Below are positions 33,350-43,099 of a DNA stretch of 64,000 nucleotides, in pieces. The translations under genes were made by a program, and so were the position numbers. A model generated the notes under the pieces. It was given only the letters and a program-made list of their open reading frames with translations, was not told where the DNA came from and searched no databases. Positions within the stretch are counted from its first letter, which is position 1, and each line of letters begins with the position of its first letter. The stretch covers positions 22,808 to 86,807 of the forward strand of contig JAHLKH010000113.1 in NCBI GenBank assembly GCA_025526915.1, in the 5' to 3' direction. This stretch comes from Entophlyctis helioformis (taxonomy: Eukaryota > Chytridiomycota > Chytridiomycetes > Chytridiales > Chytriomycetaceae).

Positions 33350-34538
33350 GTCGTCCAATCGCAGCATCGCAGCCTCACCTCGCCCTGAGTAAGCGCAGCA
33401 TACTCGTCGGCCAGAGCCTTTTCCTCGCGCTTGAGCCGCTCAATCTCGCGGATCGTAGCCTCGTTGCGCCGATCTGTCGCCCGCCATCGTGCATCAGTCC
33501 CATCCAGTCCAATCCCATTCCAACCGAGTCCCATGTCACTTCAGCCCCCAGCACAGACACGCACCAAAACTGGCCAGGAGCTCGTGGTCCGCCTCGTCAT
33601 TGTCGTTGCCGTCTAAGAAGTTGACATAGGTGCGCATGACGTACTCGTAAAAGAGACGTTCGGGCAGCTGGTGCGAGTCGGTCAGACTGCCCGAGTGCTC
33701 CAACTCGGCCTGCTCGTCGTAGTTGATGCAAGACTACAGGTGTGCGTGTGTGCGTATCCGTGTCAGCAACCGTCCACACGCGAAACGAGCCAAGAGCCAT
33801 GCAACTCTGCATGTGTAGAGTCGCAGGATGCATGTAGATGCAGGCAGCTGACGAACGGGCAAGGCGAGCCTCACCGTGATGGTCTCCATGAGCCAGTGCA
33901 GGATGCCCAGGAACGTGGGCCAGGCGTGCGGCGATCCGATCGAGTACAGCTGCGACTTGTTGAGCTGGTCGACAAACGGGTACCTGGACACGAGACGATC
34001 GTCAGTGCACAGCAGCAAGCAAGGGCTGGCAGCAGGACGCGACGTACCGGATGGTGCGTAAGACGGGAATGAGCTCGTCCTCAAACTTGAGCTTGAAGAC
34101 GTGGTTGGGCTCGAGCATGCTGTACAGGAACTTGAAGATGTCGGCAAACTCCTTTGCGGTGGGGCTGGTGAGCTTCTTGGCGGAGACGGCAAAGGGGCAG
34201 CCGGTCTCTGCGAGGAACACGACGAGTGCGCGGATGGCCTTGTCGCGCCAGGCCTTGTCCTTGAGCGGCCGCGGGTCTTTGGTGATGGACGGCTGCGAGC
34301 CCGAGGCAAAGGCGGCGCCTGCCATGGAGGGGCGGCCGCCCGCCGAGAAGGCGGACAGGCTGGGACGGCTGCGTGGTTGGTGTGAGTAGTAGCAGATGGC
34401 AGATGGCAGCACAAGGCAGCACAAGGCAGCACGCACCCAGCGGTGCTCTGGCGACCAATGCCCAAGCCCAAGCCGGCCGACGATCTGCGCACGTCCGAGT
34501 ATCTGCCAGCGCCGACAGGGCCGCCAGCAGAGGCAGAG

Positions 34539-34569
<31 letters not shown>

Positions 34570-34723
34570 ACGAGGCAGCGGCCGTCGACAGCGAGAGGGC
34601 CGAGACCGAGTCCGAGAGGCCGGCCATGCCGCCGATGGAGGGCTTTGGCTGGCGCGGCAGCTGGGCGGTGCTGGACGGCAGCAGCGACTGACGCGGCTGC
34701 TGGCTGGACGAGAAGCGCGACAT
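31823..34723 (-). CDS. NDC80: Kinetochore protein Ndc80/Hec1
   Basis: Start ATG 34723 (MSRFSSSQQPRQSLLP), a disordered Ser/Ala-rich tail, then the calponin-homology domain: KDPRPLKDKAWRDKAI, LTSPTAKEFADIFKFLY, and QLYSIGSPHAWPTFLG, the Hec1 signature that contacts microtubules. After FYEYVMRTYVNFLDGND comes a long coiled coil (AELQAIVDAQEISPADVDRM, DIDRMVSVDLKAV region) ending at 31823. This is the microtubule-binding subunit of the Ndc80 complex at kinetochores. About eight introns are implied, near 34370-34440, 33986-34045, 33735-33873, 33475-33563, 33236-33385, 32945-33055, 32660-32730 and 32180-32256; several are filled with simple repeats. The Rieske gene diverges 272 bp upstream. Confidence 0.92.
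32228..32254. repeat. (CA)n microsatellite in NDC80 intron
   Basis: Perfect CA run of 27 bp, with looser CACACA blocks back to about 32197, inside an intron of the minus-strand gene. Confidence 0.9.
33264..33350. repeat. (CAGA)n tetranucleotide tract in NDC80 intron
   Basis: Perfect 87-bp run of CAGA, almost 22 units, within an intron of NDC80 (TCTG on the coding strand). All frames through it are open, which creates spurious Thr-Asp-Arg-Gln and Cys-Leu-Ser-Val repeats in translations. Confidence 0.95.
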
Positions 34724-34843
34724 GCGAGCGAGCGAGCGAGTGCTGAGTGTGTCTGTCTGTGTGTGTGTGTGTGTCAGTGGCAGTGGCAGTGGCAGTGGCA
34801 GTACGAGTGTGTGCACCAACACGCACGCACTTGTCTTGGCCTG

Positions 34844-34893
34844 CGAGTCGAGTCGAGTCGAGTCGAGTCGAGCCTTGCTTGTCGAGTCGAGCC
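34844..34893. repeat. CGAGT pentanucleotide repeat in divergent promoter
   Basis: About six perfect CGAGT units and a second short block, between the divergent NDC80 and Rieske-DUF455 starts. A (GT)n run lies just to its left at about 34755-34773. Confidence 0.85.
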
Positions 34894-34995
34894 TTGGCGT
34901 TGCAGCCTCAGAGGCAAACTCGTCCGAGAGCAATCTCGCTGTCGCTCTCTCTGTTGCCCACAAACGCCCACAAACGCTCGCACCGCTCCGCTCGA

Positions 34996-36784
34996 ATGCA
35001 CCGCCTGCTGGTCGGCAGCCTGGCGGCCTTTGCCGCTCCACCGGTGCCGGGCCCGCTGGTGCACACGCACACGCAACCACATGAGCACACGTACACGCAC
35101 ACAAACGAGCTGCTCTACTCGCGCCGTGCACTCCTGCGGCTGCGCTCGTCGGCCGCCCCCTCGCTCGCCGCCGCCGACTGGGTCGTGCTGCCGTCTGCCG
35201 CTCGCTCGCAGCACGCAGAGCACCCGCAGTTCTGGGCCATCGAGTCCGTCTGTCCGCACTCGGGCGGCCCGCTGCATCTGGGCGACATCGAGGACCTGAT
35301 CCCCGACGACGCCCCCTCGCCCTCGCCCTCGCCCTCGCCCACAACCACGTCGGCCACCTCGGCCACGTCGGGCCCTCTGGCCATTGTCTGTCCGTGGCAC
35401 GAGTACCGCTTCTCGCTCTCGGACGGCTCGTGCTCGACCGTCGATCTGTTCCGTGCAGAGACCGCCCAGGTCGTCGTCGACGAGCACGGCTCCGTCGTCC
35501 TGCTGCACCCCTCCCTCGACACCGTCGAGTCCGTGCGCTTCTTTGATGTCAAGCCAACGCGCTGTAAGTCGCCATCGTCGCCCTTGGGCATGCAGCACGG
35601 CTGACCCGTGCCTTGCCCTGGCCAGATGCTCCATCGACACAGCAAGCCGCAACCCAAGATCCGAGCGGCCTCGAGACTGCGACGAGCGCCTTGCTGGCTG
35701 CGACACTGGACGCCCCGCCCTCTATCCTCACCGACCCGCAAGCCGGCTGCGTCTCGCTGGTCGACTATGCCATTGCCATCCTCAACACACCAGACCCGTC
35801 CAAAAAAGTCGCGCTGACCCGCCATGTGGCCGACCTGTGGAACGCGGGCAAGATCGACCTGGTCCAGAGCACGCTGGGCACCGCACCGCCCGATGAGCCC
35901 CTGCGCGATCCCAGCCTCAACTTTATCCAGCCTGGGCGAGGCAAGAGGCTCGGCAAGGGCGGCTCCCTCGAGAGCCGCATCGCCATCCTCCACTCTCTGG
36001 CAAACATTGAGCAGTGGGCCATCGACCTGGCCTGGGACATCATAGCCCGCTTTGCGTCCGTCACCGTTGTCGATCCAACCACAGGCGAGACCCATGGACT
36101 GCCTCGCGCCTTCTTTACCGACTTTGTGCGAGTGGCGAGCGAAGAGGCCAGGCATTTCACGTTCCTGGTCGAGCAGCTGGACGCGGCTGGGTCGCATTTC
36201 GGAGCACTCAGCGTGCATGGCGGCTTGTGGGAGTCGGCCACGGTCACCCAGCACGATCTCGGTGCTCGGCTCGCCATTGTCCACATGTACGGCATCGCTG
36301 CCTCCCATCTCGTCTGACTGGCGCAGAGACTGACGCGGTTGTGCTTGGTGTGCTGCATTGCGCTGCGTTACTATGCTCTGCTCTGCTCCGCAGGGTGCAC
36401 GAGGCCAGAGGACTGGATGTCAATCCCAAGACCATTGAAAAGTTTGCGCAGGCGGGCGACACGGTCTCGGTCGAGAAGCTCACCAAGATCCATGACGATG
36501 AGATCACGCATGTCGCGACGGGCCAGCGGTGGTTCAGCTGGCTGTGCGCAATCCGCGGCGATGATCGGTACTCCACCTTTCACGACCTCGTGCGCAAATA
36601 CTTTCACGGGTAAGTGGGCGATGGCGTGGTGGGCATGCGATGTCGTAGTGGGCAGATCCATCCGACTGACATGCATGGCGCGGCGGTGTGCAGACCACTG
36701 AAGCCGCCGTTCAACGATCAAGACCGTCTGACTGCCGGTCTGGATGCCAAGTACTACATGCCACTGACGGTCAAGCGCCAATAA
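34996..36784 (+). CDS. Rieske [2Fe-2S] domain fused to DUF455 ferritin-like domain
   Basis: Exon 1 (34996-35563) encodes a Rieske domain: CPHSGGPLHLGD and CPWHEYRFSL give the C-x-H ... C-x2-H ligands of a [2Fe-2S] cluster. Intron 35564-35625 joins in phase (codon TAT) to a DUF455 domain: ILHSLANIEQWAIDLAWDII, VRVASEEARHFTFLVEQL, GGLWESATVTQHDL, then after an intron near 36314-36395 EARGLDVNPKTIEKF and IHDDEITHVATGQRWF. Glu and His residues in EEARH and DEITH fit the di-metal site of ferritin-like proteins. Intron 36610-36693 precedes the last exon, stop 36782-36784. A Ser-Pro repeat sits between the Rieske ligand pairs. The second splice junction leaves the frame off by one. The domain pair suggests an electron-transfer-coupled di-iron enzyme; substrate unknown. 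Confidence 0.87.
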
Positions 36785-36785
36785 A
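36780..36785 (+). promoter_or_regulatory. Polyadenylation signal overlapping stop codon
   Basis: AATAAA contains the TAA stop codon (36782-36784) of the Rieske-DUF455 gene. Confidence 0.4.
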
Positions 36786-36815
36786 CTGTGACTGTATAGC
36801 AATCCAACAGCCTCC

Positions 36816-36866
36816 TGGCTGACTGACTGGCTGGCTGGCTGGTGGCTGGCTGGCTGGCTGGCTGGC
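36816..36866. repeat. (TGGC)n tract
   Basis: Imperfect TGAC/TGGC tetranucleotide repeat between the convergent Rieske-DUF455 and MCTS1 genes. Confidence 0.85.
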
Positions 36867-36939
36867 GTCCATTCCGTTTATTGCATCCAGTTGGCCGATT
36901 AGCACCACGCTGCGTTCCATCCCAGGGTATCCAGCTGCT

Positions 36940-37784
36940 TTAGAAGAGCGACTTCCAGAGTCCGTCATTCAAGTAGTGGACGTTGAGGAGACCCGTGCCC
37001 TTGTTGACGGATTTGCTGGCACACCAACACACAGGTCAGTCACGACACGGCATGGCATGGCACGCAAGACGCGACGCGACAGAGCAGCAAGACAGAGCAG
37101 CAAGACAGAACAGCAAGTGGTCTTACATGCTGCTGACTGTCATTCTCGTCAAGCCAATGGCGACGGCGTGCTCCTTGCCCTCTGCCATGATCGCGACGAT
37201 CGTCTCGCACGGCAGGTCCTCGTCGGGCAGCCGGCCGCCGGGCGACGTGAGGCCCGGACACATGACATCGGCGCCCTTGAGCACAAACTTGATGGCGCCG
37301 CGATCGACCTGCACCTTGGGCATGATGTCGGGGAAGCGGTGCAGGACGCGGAGCGTGGGGTAGTAGGGGCCGTCGAACGAGTTGAAGAAGAGCGTCTCGT
37401 TGTTGACGCTGATGAGCGAGACTCTGTCGAGGCTGGTGGGGGGCACAGGTGAGAAGGGCAGTCGAGACCAGGCAAGCTGCTGCAAGACCAGGCAAGCTGC
37501 AGCAAGACAAGCCACGCACCACTTGACCAGAAACACAGGCGACTTCTTGGGCAGCAGGTCGTCAATGTGCGGCGCCAGGGCCGGGAACTGCTCGAGGATC
37601 TTGGAGCGCACGGCCCGCTGGACCGACGACTTGAGCTGCGTCTGGCCGGCAATGTCCTCCTTGGGGTTGAACCTGCGCGCGTGTGTCTGTGTTAGCAAGT
37701 GCTTCTATGTCGGCGTCTATGTCTTCTTCAACGTCTGCGTCGCTGGCTGTACTTTTTAAAGAGCGCCGTCTGCGTCGAGGCCAT
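36940..37784 (-). CDS. TMA20: MCTS1/Tma20 translation factor
   Basis: Small PUA-domain protein matching MCTS1/Tma20, which with DENR/Tma22 recycles 40S subunits and promotes reinitiation. Exons join cleanly: MASTQTALFKK (start 37784), intron 37673-37752, FNPKEDIAGQTQLKSSVQ to DDLLPKKSPVFLVK, intron 37433-37519, LDRVSLISVNNETLFF, YPTLRVLHRFPDIMPKVQ, DRGAIKFVLKGADVMCPG, IVAIMAEGKEHAVAIGL, intron 37016-37126, KSVNKGTGLLNVHYLNDGLW and the end KSLF, stop 36940-36942. Length, about 180 residues, is normal. All four exons are in frame with no errors. ERGIC3 diverges 150 bp upstream. Confidence 0.95.
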
Positions 37785-37934
37785 GGCGGTCGGCTGTTGG
37801 GCTGTGTAGGTCGGCTGTTGAGCTGTTGGCGGTCGCGCCAAGATCACAAACGAGCTCAAGGCTGAAGACTTAAGACTCACTTTGCCACACACCGACACTC
37901 CAGCACACTCCAGCACACCGACACCGCACGCAGC
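37785..37934. promoter_or_regulatory. Bidirectional promoter, TMA20 / ERGIC3
   Basis: 150 bp between divergent start codons, so both promoters and leaders must lie here. CACTCCAGCACA repeats precede the ERGIC3 ATG. Confidence 0.5.
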
Positions 37935-39688
37935 ATGTCCGAGATTAGACGGAGGCTCAGCTCGTTTAGCGGGCCCACCGGCGGCGGCGGCTCGGGCATC
38001 CTGGCCGGCCTGCGCAAGTACGACGCCTACGCCAAGCCGCTCGACGACTTTCGGGTCAGAACCGTCACCGGCGCTACGGGTGGGTCCTGAGCCGTCTGCG
38101 CTGTCTGCGCCGTCTGCGCTGTGCTGCATCTGCTGGTTCTGCTAGATCTGCTGCATCCACCTGCCGCCTCTGTCGTCACGCTGCACCGCCAGTGTCTGCC
38201 CGCGCCTGTACTGACTCCTGAATCTTGCATGGGCAGTGACGCTCGTGTCGGTTGCGCTGATTCTGTTCCTGACGCTGTCCGAGTTTGTCGACTGGTACCG
38301 TGTCGACATGCAGCCCAGCCTCGAGGTCGACAAGGGCCGCAAGGAGAAGATGAGCATCAACATCAACGTCACCTTTCCCCACATCCCCTGCTACTGTGCG
38401 TATCTGTGCCGTGCCGTGCCTGCCTTATCGCTTTGTTGGACATGGCTGGATCTGGCCCGTCTGGCCGGCCGTCAGCCTCTGCTCGCCTGCCTCTGCGATC
38501 GACTGACGCTGGTGTCTGCAACGGCTCGCATTGCATGCGCCTGTGCAGTGCTCAGCATCGATGTCATGGACGTGGCTGGCGAGCACCAGAACAACCTGCC
38601 GCACTCGATGCACAAGACGCGTCTTGACCAGATGGGCAACGTGCTCGACAAGTCGCTTGGAGGTACAGGCATACGCTGCAGCCTCGCTGCATCCTAGTAG
38701 AAGCGGCAAGGAATGGACTGCTGACATGCTGTGGCGATCTATCCGCACAGAGCTTGGAGCCAACTCGACCATTGCACCCGATGCAGCTTCGCGAAACAAG
38801 ACCATGGACACCGGCTACTGTGGCAGCTGTTACGGCGGTCAGGCACCTGCCGAGGGATGCTGCAACACCTGCGAGGACGTCCAGATGGCGTACCAGCAGG
38901 CAGGATGGTCGTTTACTGACCCAGACTCGATCGAGCAGGTGGGCGTGGCCACAACAACCTGCTGCCTCCATCGCTTCGCTGACCCGATCTGCCGCCACAG
39001 TGTGTCAAGGAAGGCTGGTCCAAAAAGCTGGCTGAGCAGTCGCACGAGGCGTGCAACGTCCATGGCCACATCGAGGTCAACAAGGTCCAGGGCAATGTCC
39101 ACTTTGCGCCTGGCCGCAGCTTCCAGCAAAACAACATGCATGTTCACGATCTGCACGACTATGCAGCCATCAGCAACGACTTGAGCTTTGAGCACACGGT
39201 TCACTCGCTGACCTTTGGCGATCCGTCCACGACTTTCATCAACCCCCTCAACAATGTCCACAAGAAGCCGTCCACCAGTGAGTCCTTCTGGCCGGCTCTG
39301 CGTGCCATGGCTTTCGTTGCTGACGCCGCCCTTCCCACGGACAGAGTTCTTTACGTACCAGTACTTTGTCAAGGTGGTCGGCACCGAGGTCAGCTACATG
39401 AACGGCACCAAAGTCTCCACAAACCAGTTCTCTGTGACCGAGCACGAGCGCGACGTGACGCCAGCCTATGGCTCCATGCCCACGGGCATGCCAGGCGTCT
39501 TTTTCAACTTTGAGATCTCGCCCATGCTGGTCAAGTACAAGGAGTACCGCAAGCCGTTTTCGCACTTTCTGACGGATCTCTGCGCGATTGTCGGCGGTGT
39601 CTTTACCGTCGCAGGCATGATTGACGGTCTCATCTACTCGGCCGAAAAGACCCTCAAGGCCAAGCTTGAGATTGGCAAGCAGAGCTGA
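37935..39688 (+). CDS. ERV46: ERGIC3/Erv46 ER-Golgi cargo receptor
   Basis: Matches Erv46/ERGIC3, a COPII/COPI vesicle protein cycling between ER and Golgi. Start MSEIRRRLSSFSGP (37935), LRKYDAYAKPLDDFRVRT, then the first membrane helix (LVSVALILFLTLSEFVDW), a lumenal domain with LSIDVMDVAGEHQ, a cysteine-rich CGSCYGGQAPAEGCCNTC, DLSFEHTVHSLTFGDP, FFTYQYFVKVVGTEV, and the second helix in LCAIVGGVFTVAGMIDGLIY. Introns 38080-38236, 38396-38548, 38663-38750, 38939-39000 and 39278-39344 all restore frame. Stop ends at 39688. No frame errors. Confidence 0.95.
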
Positions 39689-40024
39689 GCAGTATCTGCA
39701 CACTCTGTTCCCGACCTGTTCCTGTTCGTGTGTCCTGTTTTGACTCCTGCCGATCCGGCCCGGCCAAGTCTGTTCCTTGCTTGGCTGTGTTGGCGGATAG
39801 CGTCATGTATCCACGGGGAGTCGGGACGCTGGCTGCCGACAATGCTACAACAGCTCTCATCATCCATCCACCCAACAATGAATTCTCCAAACGTCATCTC
39901 CAGCCAACCAAACAACCAGCTGGAAGAGTTGAATGCCGGCCTGCCATATCACACGATTGTCGGTTCAAGTCAGCAGCCAGCGTGGACGACCAGTGGACGA
40001 TGCACATCCACAAGCATCTCACCT
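39689..40024. other. Intergenic, no supported gene
   Basis: Spacer between convergent ERGIC3 and FkbM genes; no features recognised. Confidence 0.5.
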
Positions 40025-41816
40025 TCATGGAGTGACCCGTTTGGCTGATCGGGAGGTGCCCTGATTCAACGTATTGACGGTGGACACGGCAGCATGATCT
40101 GATTCCATGGTCTGTATGCGACTTGCGAGCAGGCTGTCTGCGGGTTGCACGCTGCTGGTCGACAGGCTGATCTGGTGTTGCCGCGATGCAGACGCAGTCT
40201 CACGCAGCTCGATCTCGTAGCAGAACTCGTCGTGGTGTGGGTCAATGAGAATCAAGCAGACGCACAGTCGTGATGTGCACATTCATTCATCTGAAGCGAA
40301 CGCGCTATCTCCACTCTCTCTCTCTCTCATCCGTCTAAGCCTTGTCGGGATATGCCTGTCGACCAACAGTCAGTCAGCTTCCACGGCACTCGTCACAGCA
40401 GATGCAGTGCTCCCCACTCACCTTCTTGGAATACGCGACCAGATCCGTGAACGACGATCCAAGGCCGACTGTCAGCGAGTGGAACTCTTCGGGGGCCAGC
40501 TTGCTTCCCTTGTTGTAGATGACGTATCCGTGGCGATCAAAGAACTCGAGCATTTCCGTGGGCTTGCGACCAACGCTGACGATCCAGTTGGGTGCATACT
40601 CAAAGAACACCTGGTCAACGCCGTATGTGTCAAAGAGCGTCGTGGCACCTTCCAGCGCAAAGATCTCGTAGCCCTGTGCGATGTGAGGCGGGATACAGAG
40701 ATGCAGGTATGCAGGGATGCAGCATGTCAGTCGCCAGCCTGCTGATGCCCAGGCAATCACTCATCGGTACGTGCCTGGCAGTCCATCTTCATGTACGAGA
40801 TCCGCTCCTTGACGACCGTGTCGATCGGCACCGTGTGGATCTCTTGCGCAAGGAACTTTCCGCCCTCAGCGAGTCCAATAGACAGGATGTCGCCGGGCTT
40901 GCTGCCGTCGGCTTGTCCATCCTTGTTCTTGGGCAGGATGATGCTGTTGCCGTAGTTGCCAACCTCGGAGTAGATGGTGTTTGAGTCTTCAGTCGCGCCT
41001 GCTCCTGCCGGGACAAGGTACACCGACGACTCGCCGGACGCCTGGAACAGACCCTCGTCGATGTTGGCCTGGATGCTTGCGGCGAGCATCTTGTAGTTGG
41101 ACGGGGCCGGCTCGAAGCTGTAGACTTTGAATCCCATCGCAGCATAGAAGAGCGAGCACGAGCCAATGTTGCCACCAATGTCGACCTTCGCATCCCGGTC
41201 AGGTTCAGCGCCACATCCAGGTCAGCGCCACATTCCATGCTGCGGCAGCATCACTGTGACGTACCACAGTCTTGGACTTGCCAGGCGTGTTCTTGATCAG
41301 CTCGAGCGCCGCCTTCTGCACGATGCAGTCCTTCCAGAACCCAAACTTGCGAATGTCTGAGCTCACGACGTCAAAGCTGCGGTGCAAGTACATATAGTAC
41401 GGTGGCTCGCTGCGTGTCTTGTCGTGTCTGTGGTGTGTCGATGGCGGATGCGGCGGCAGCAGTCAGCCTGCTGTGCAGGACAGGCAGCTGCACGACACAC
41501 AGCTGCAGAACACACAGCTGCACGACACTCGCACAACAGCAACAGCATGAGAGCATGCACACTCACTGTCGTGCACGACTTGGTTGGACAGCTCGCGCAT
41601 CAGCTTGGTGCGCCAAAAGTCGGGCGACTGGTACCCGGACGACACTTGCGGGGCGGGACGGGCAATGAGCTGGTTGACTTGTGGGTGCCATGCCAAGAGG
41701 GTGGAGAGCAGCACTACGCAGGCAACGACGACGAGCACGATGGCACAGCGGCCGGCGGCGCCGCCGGCAGGGAAAAGCCTGCGTCTCGCTGGCATGACAG
41801 AGGAATAAGGAGCCAT
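40025..41816 (-). CDS. FkbM-type methyltransferase with N-terminal membrane anchor
   Basis: Start MAPYSSVMPARRRLF at 41816, then one hydrophobic helix (AIVLVVVACVVLLSTLLAW), a type II anchor. Later exons encode YLHRSFDVVSSDIRKFGFWK, a Rossmann part GFKVYSFEPAPSNYKMLAAS (SFEP and N spacing typical of FkbM), PIDTVVKERISYMKMDC (FkbM I-D-x-x-V and K-x-D motif) and EIFALEGATTLFDTYGVDQV with FFEYAPNWI. The C-terminal exon ends RSAKRVTP at 40025. Introns lie near 41405-41570, 41138-41275, 40680-40775 and 40260-40425. Methylates an unknown small molecule, sugar or lipid, probably facing the Golgi or ER lumen. Confidence 0.75.
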
Positions 41817-42199
41817 TGCAGCAGTGTTCTACGAGGCGGCGTGCAGGCTGGTGCCAGAGGGCAGAGCGTGTAGGGCAGAGCGTGTAGGACAGCGTGAGCG
41901 GGGATGCGACCTGACTGGCCGACAACGGTGCACAGACCTTGTGTTTGAGGGCAGAGAGAGCACGGGCAACTGGGACAGTGCGAAACTGCAAAGCTGCGAA
42001 GCCGCAAAGCTGCGAAACCGCAAAACTGCGAAGCCGCAAAAGCTGCAGGCGGCGGCAGCCAGGTGGCGGTGCAAGCCACGTGTCGTCCACGATCACGTGA
42101 CTGCGGCATCTGCCAGCCCCGCCAGCCCCGCCAGCGCACACAGCTACGAACAAGAAAGCGACCAGCAGGATGCAGCAGGATGCAGCAGGTGCAGGAGCA
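41817..42199. other. Upstream region of the FkbM gene
   Basis: No supported gene; contains the short tandem repeat listed next. Plus-strand frames across it are driven by that repeat. Confidence 0.4.
41981..42050. repeat. Degenerate 11-12-bp tandem repeat
   Basis: About six units of the form GCGAAACCGCAAA / GCGAAGCCGCAAA. Confidence 0.7.
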
Positions 42200-42589
42200 G
42201 GAGTGGTGAGCGTGCCATGAGGAGAGGCGTTGGGCCAAGCAGGCATGGGCATGTCGTCCTTGGAAGCAGCGCGCTGGCGATCTTGGAACGCCTTGACAAG
42301 GTCCGTGGTCTTGCATGTCTGACGCAAGGACTCACGCGTTCTTCAAGTCCTGGTGGCCAACACGCTTGGACAGGCAGGAGAGCGAGGCAGACAGCGCGAG
42401 CGTGAAGTTGAGGCCAGATTCACCAGAGTCCAGACTTGCGATGGCAAAGAAGCCGAGAGACTTGGCGCCAGTGAGCGGCGGGCGGTGCGAGTCCGCCGGC
42501 CAGGAGATGCCCTCCGCATTGAGGATCACCATGTCGCCAACCTTGTATGCTTGGTGGCGACGGCGACGCTTGTGTGCCTGGACCGCCAT
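42200..42589 (-). CDS. Possible small basic protein, unrecognised
   Basis: Open frame with MAVQAHKRRRRHQAYKVG, VILNAEGISWP and ESGLNFTLALSASLSCLS; a GTGAGT donor after QDLKN could lead to a second exon (TTDLVKAFQDRQRAASKDD). It has the composition of a real protein but no domain that I recognise, and exon limits are not fixed. Confidence 0.3.
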
Positions 42590-43099
42590 GGCTGCCTGGG
42601 CCAGACACGCACATCTGGCTGGTCAGGTTCTCGCCACATCGGTGGATCTGTGTCTGTGTGTGCAAGATCGTGTCCATTGGTTCATGGACAGTGTGGCGTG
42701 CATCAGACGCACATAGGCATATCCAGACGACCGCAGATGCCTGATGAGAAAGGTCTCAAACACAGCGTGCCGGCCACCGCCGCCTGTAAAAGTCGTCGCC
42801 TGCGTCGCTGTAGTCGTTGATGGGCTCGTTGTTTGTGCAGTTGGGCGGCAAGGGCAGCAGCGTCTGGATCTGGCATGGGCCGACGTTGCTGTGCTCGCAT
42901 CGCGCAGTGCCGCAGCTCTCAAGCCAGCCAATCAGAAATATTCCTCAAGGGGTAATTAAATGAGAACAACACGCTCATTCTTCCATTCTCTCCAACACAT
43001 CCGTCACTCGAGCGCGCGACCCGACGACGACCCACGAGCAGACAGAGCCACGAACAAAAGCACAAACGCACATAGCCAAACAGGGAGTCGACCTTGCAG
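42590..43099. other. Aquaporin upstream region, no firm gene
   Basis: A minus-strand frame near 42700-42900 may be a further exon of the preceding hypothetical gene. The last 100 bp before 43100 serve as aquaporin leader. Confidence 0.35.

Noticed and set aside
33264..33350. CRISPR-like regular array
   Set aside because: A simple 4-bp microsatellite without spacers, inside an intron of a eukaryotic gene.
41824..42405. 193-residue plus-strand open frame
   Set aside because: Its middle is the translated 11-12-bp tandem repeat; the rest lacks any domain and overlaps a better minus-strand candidate.
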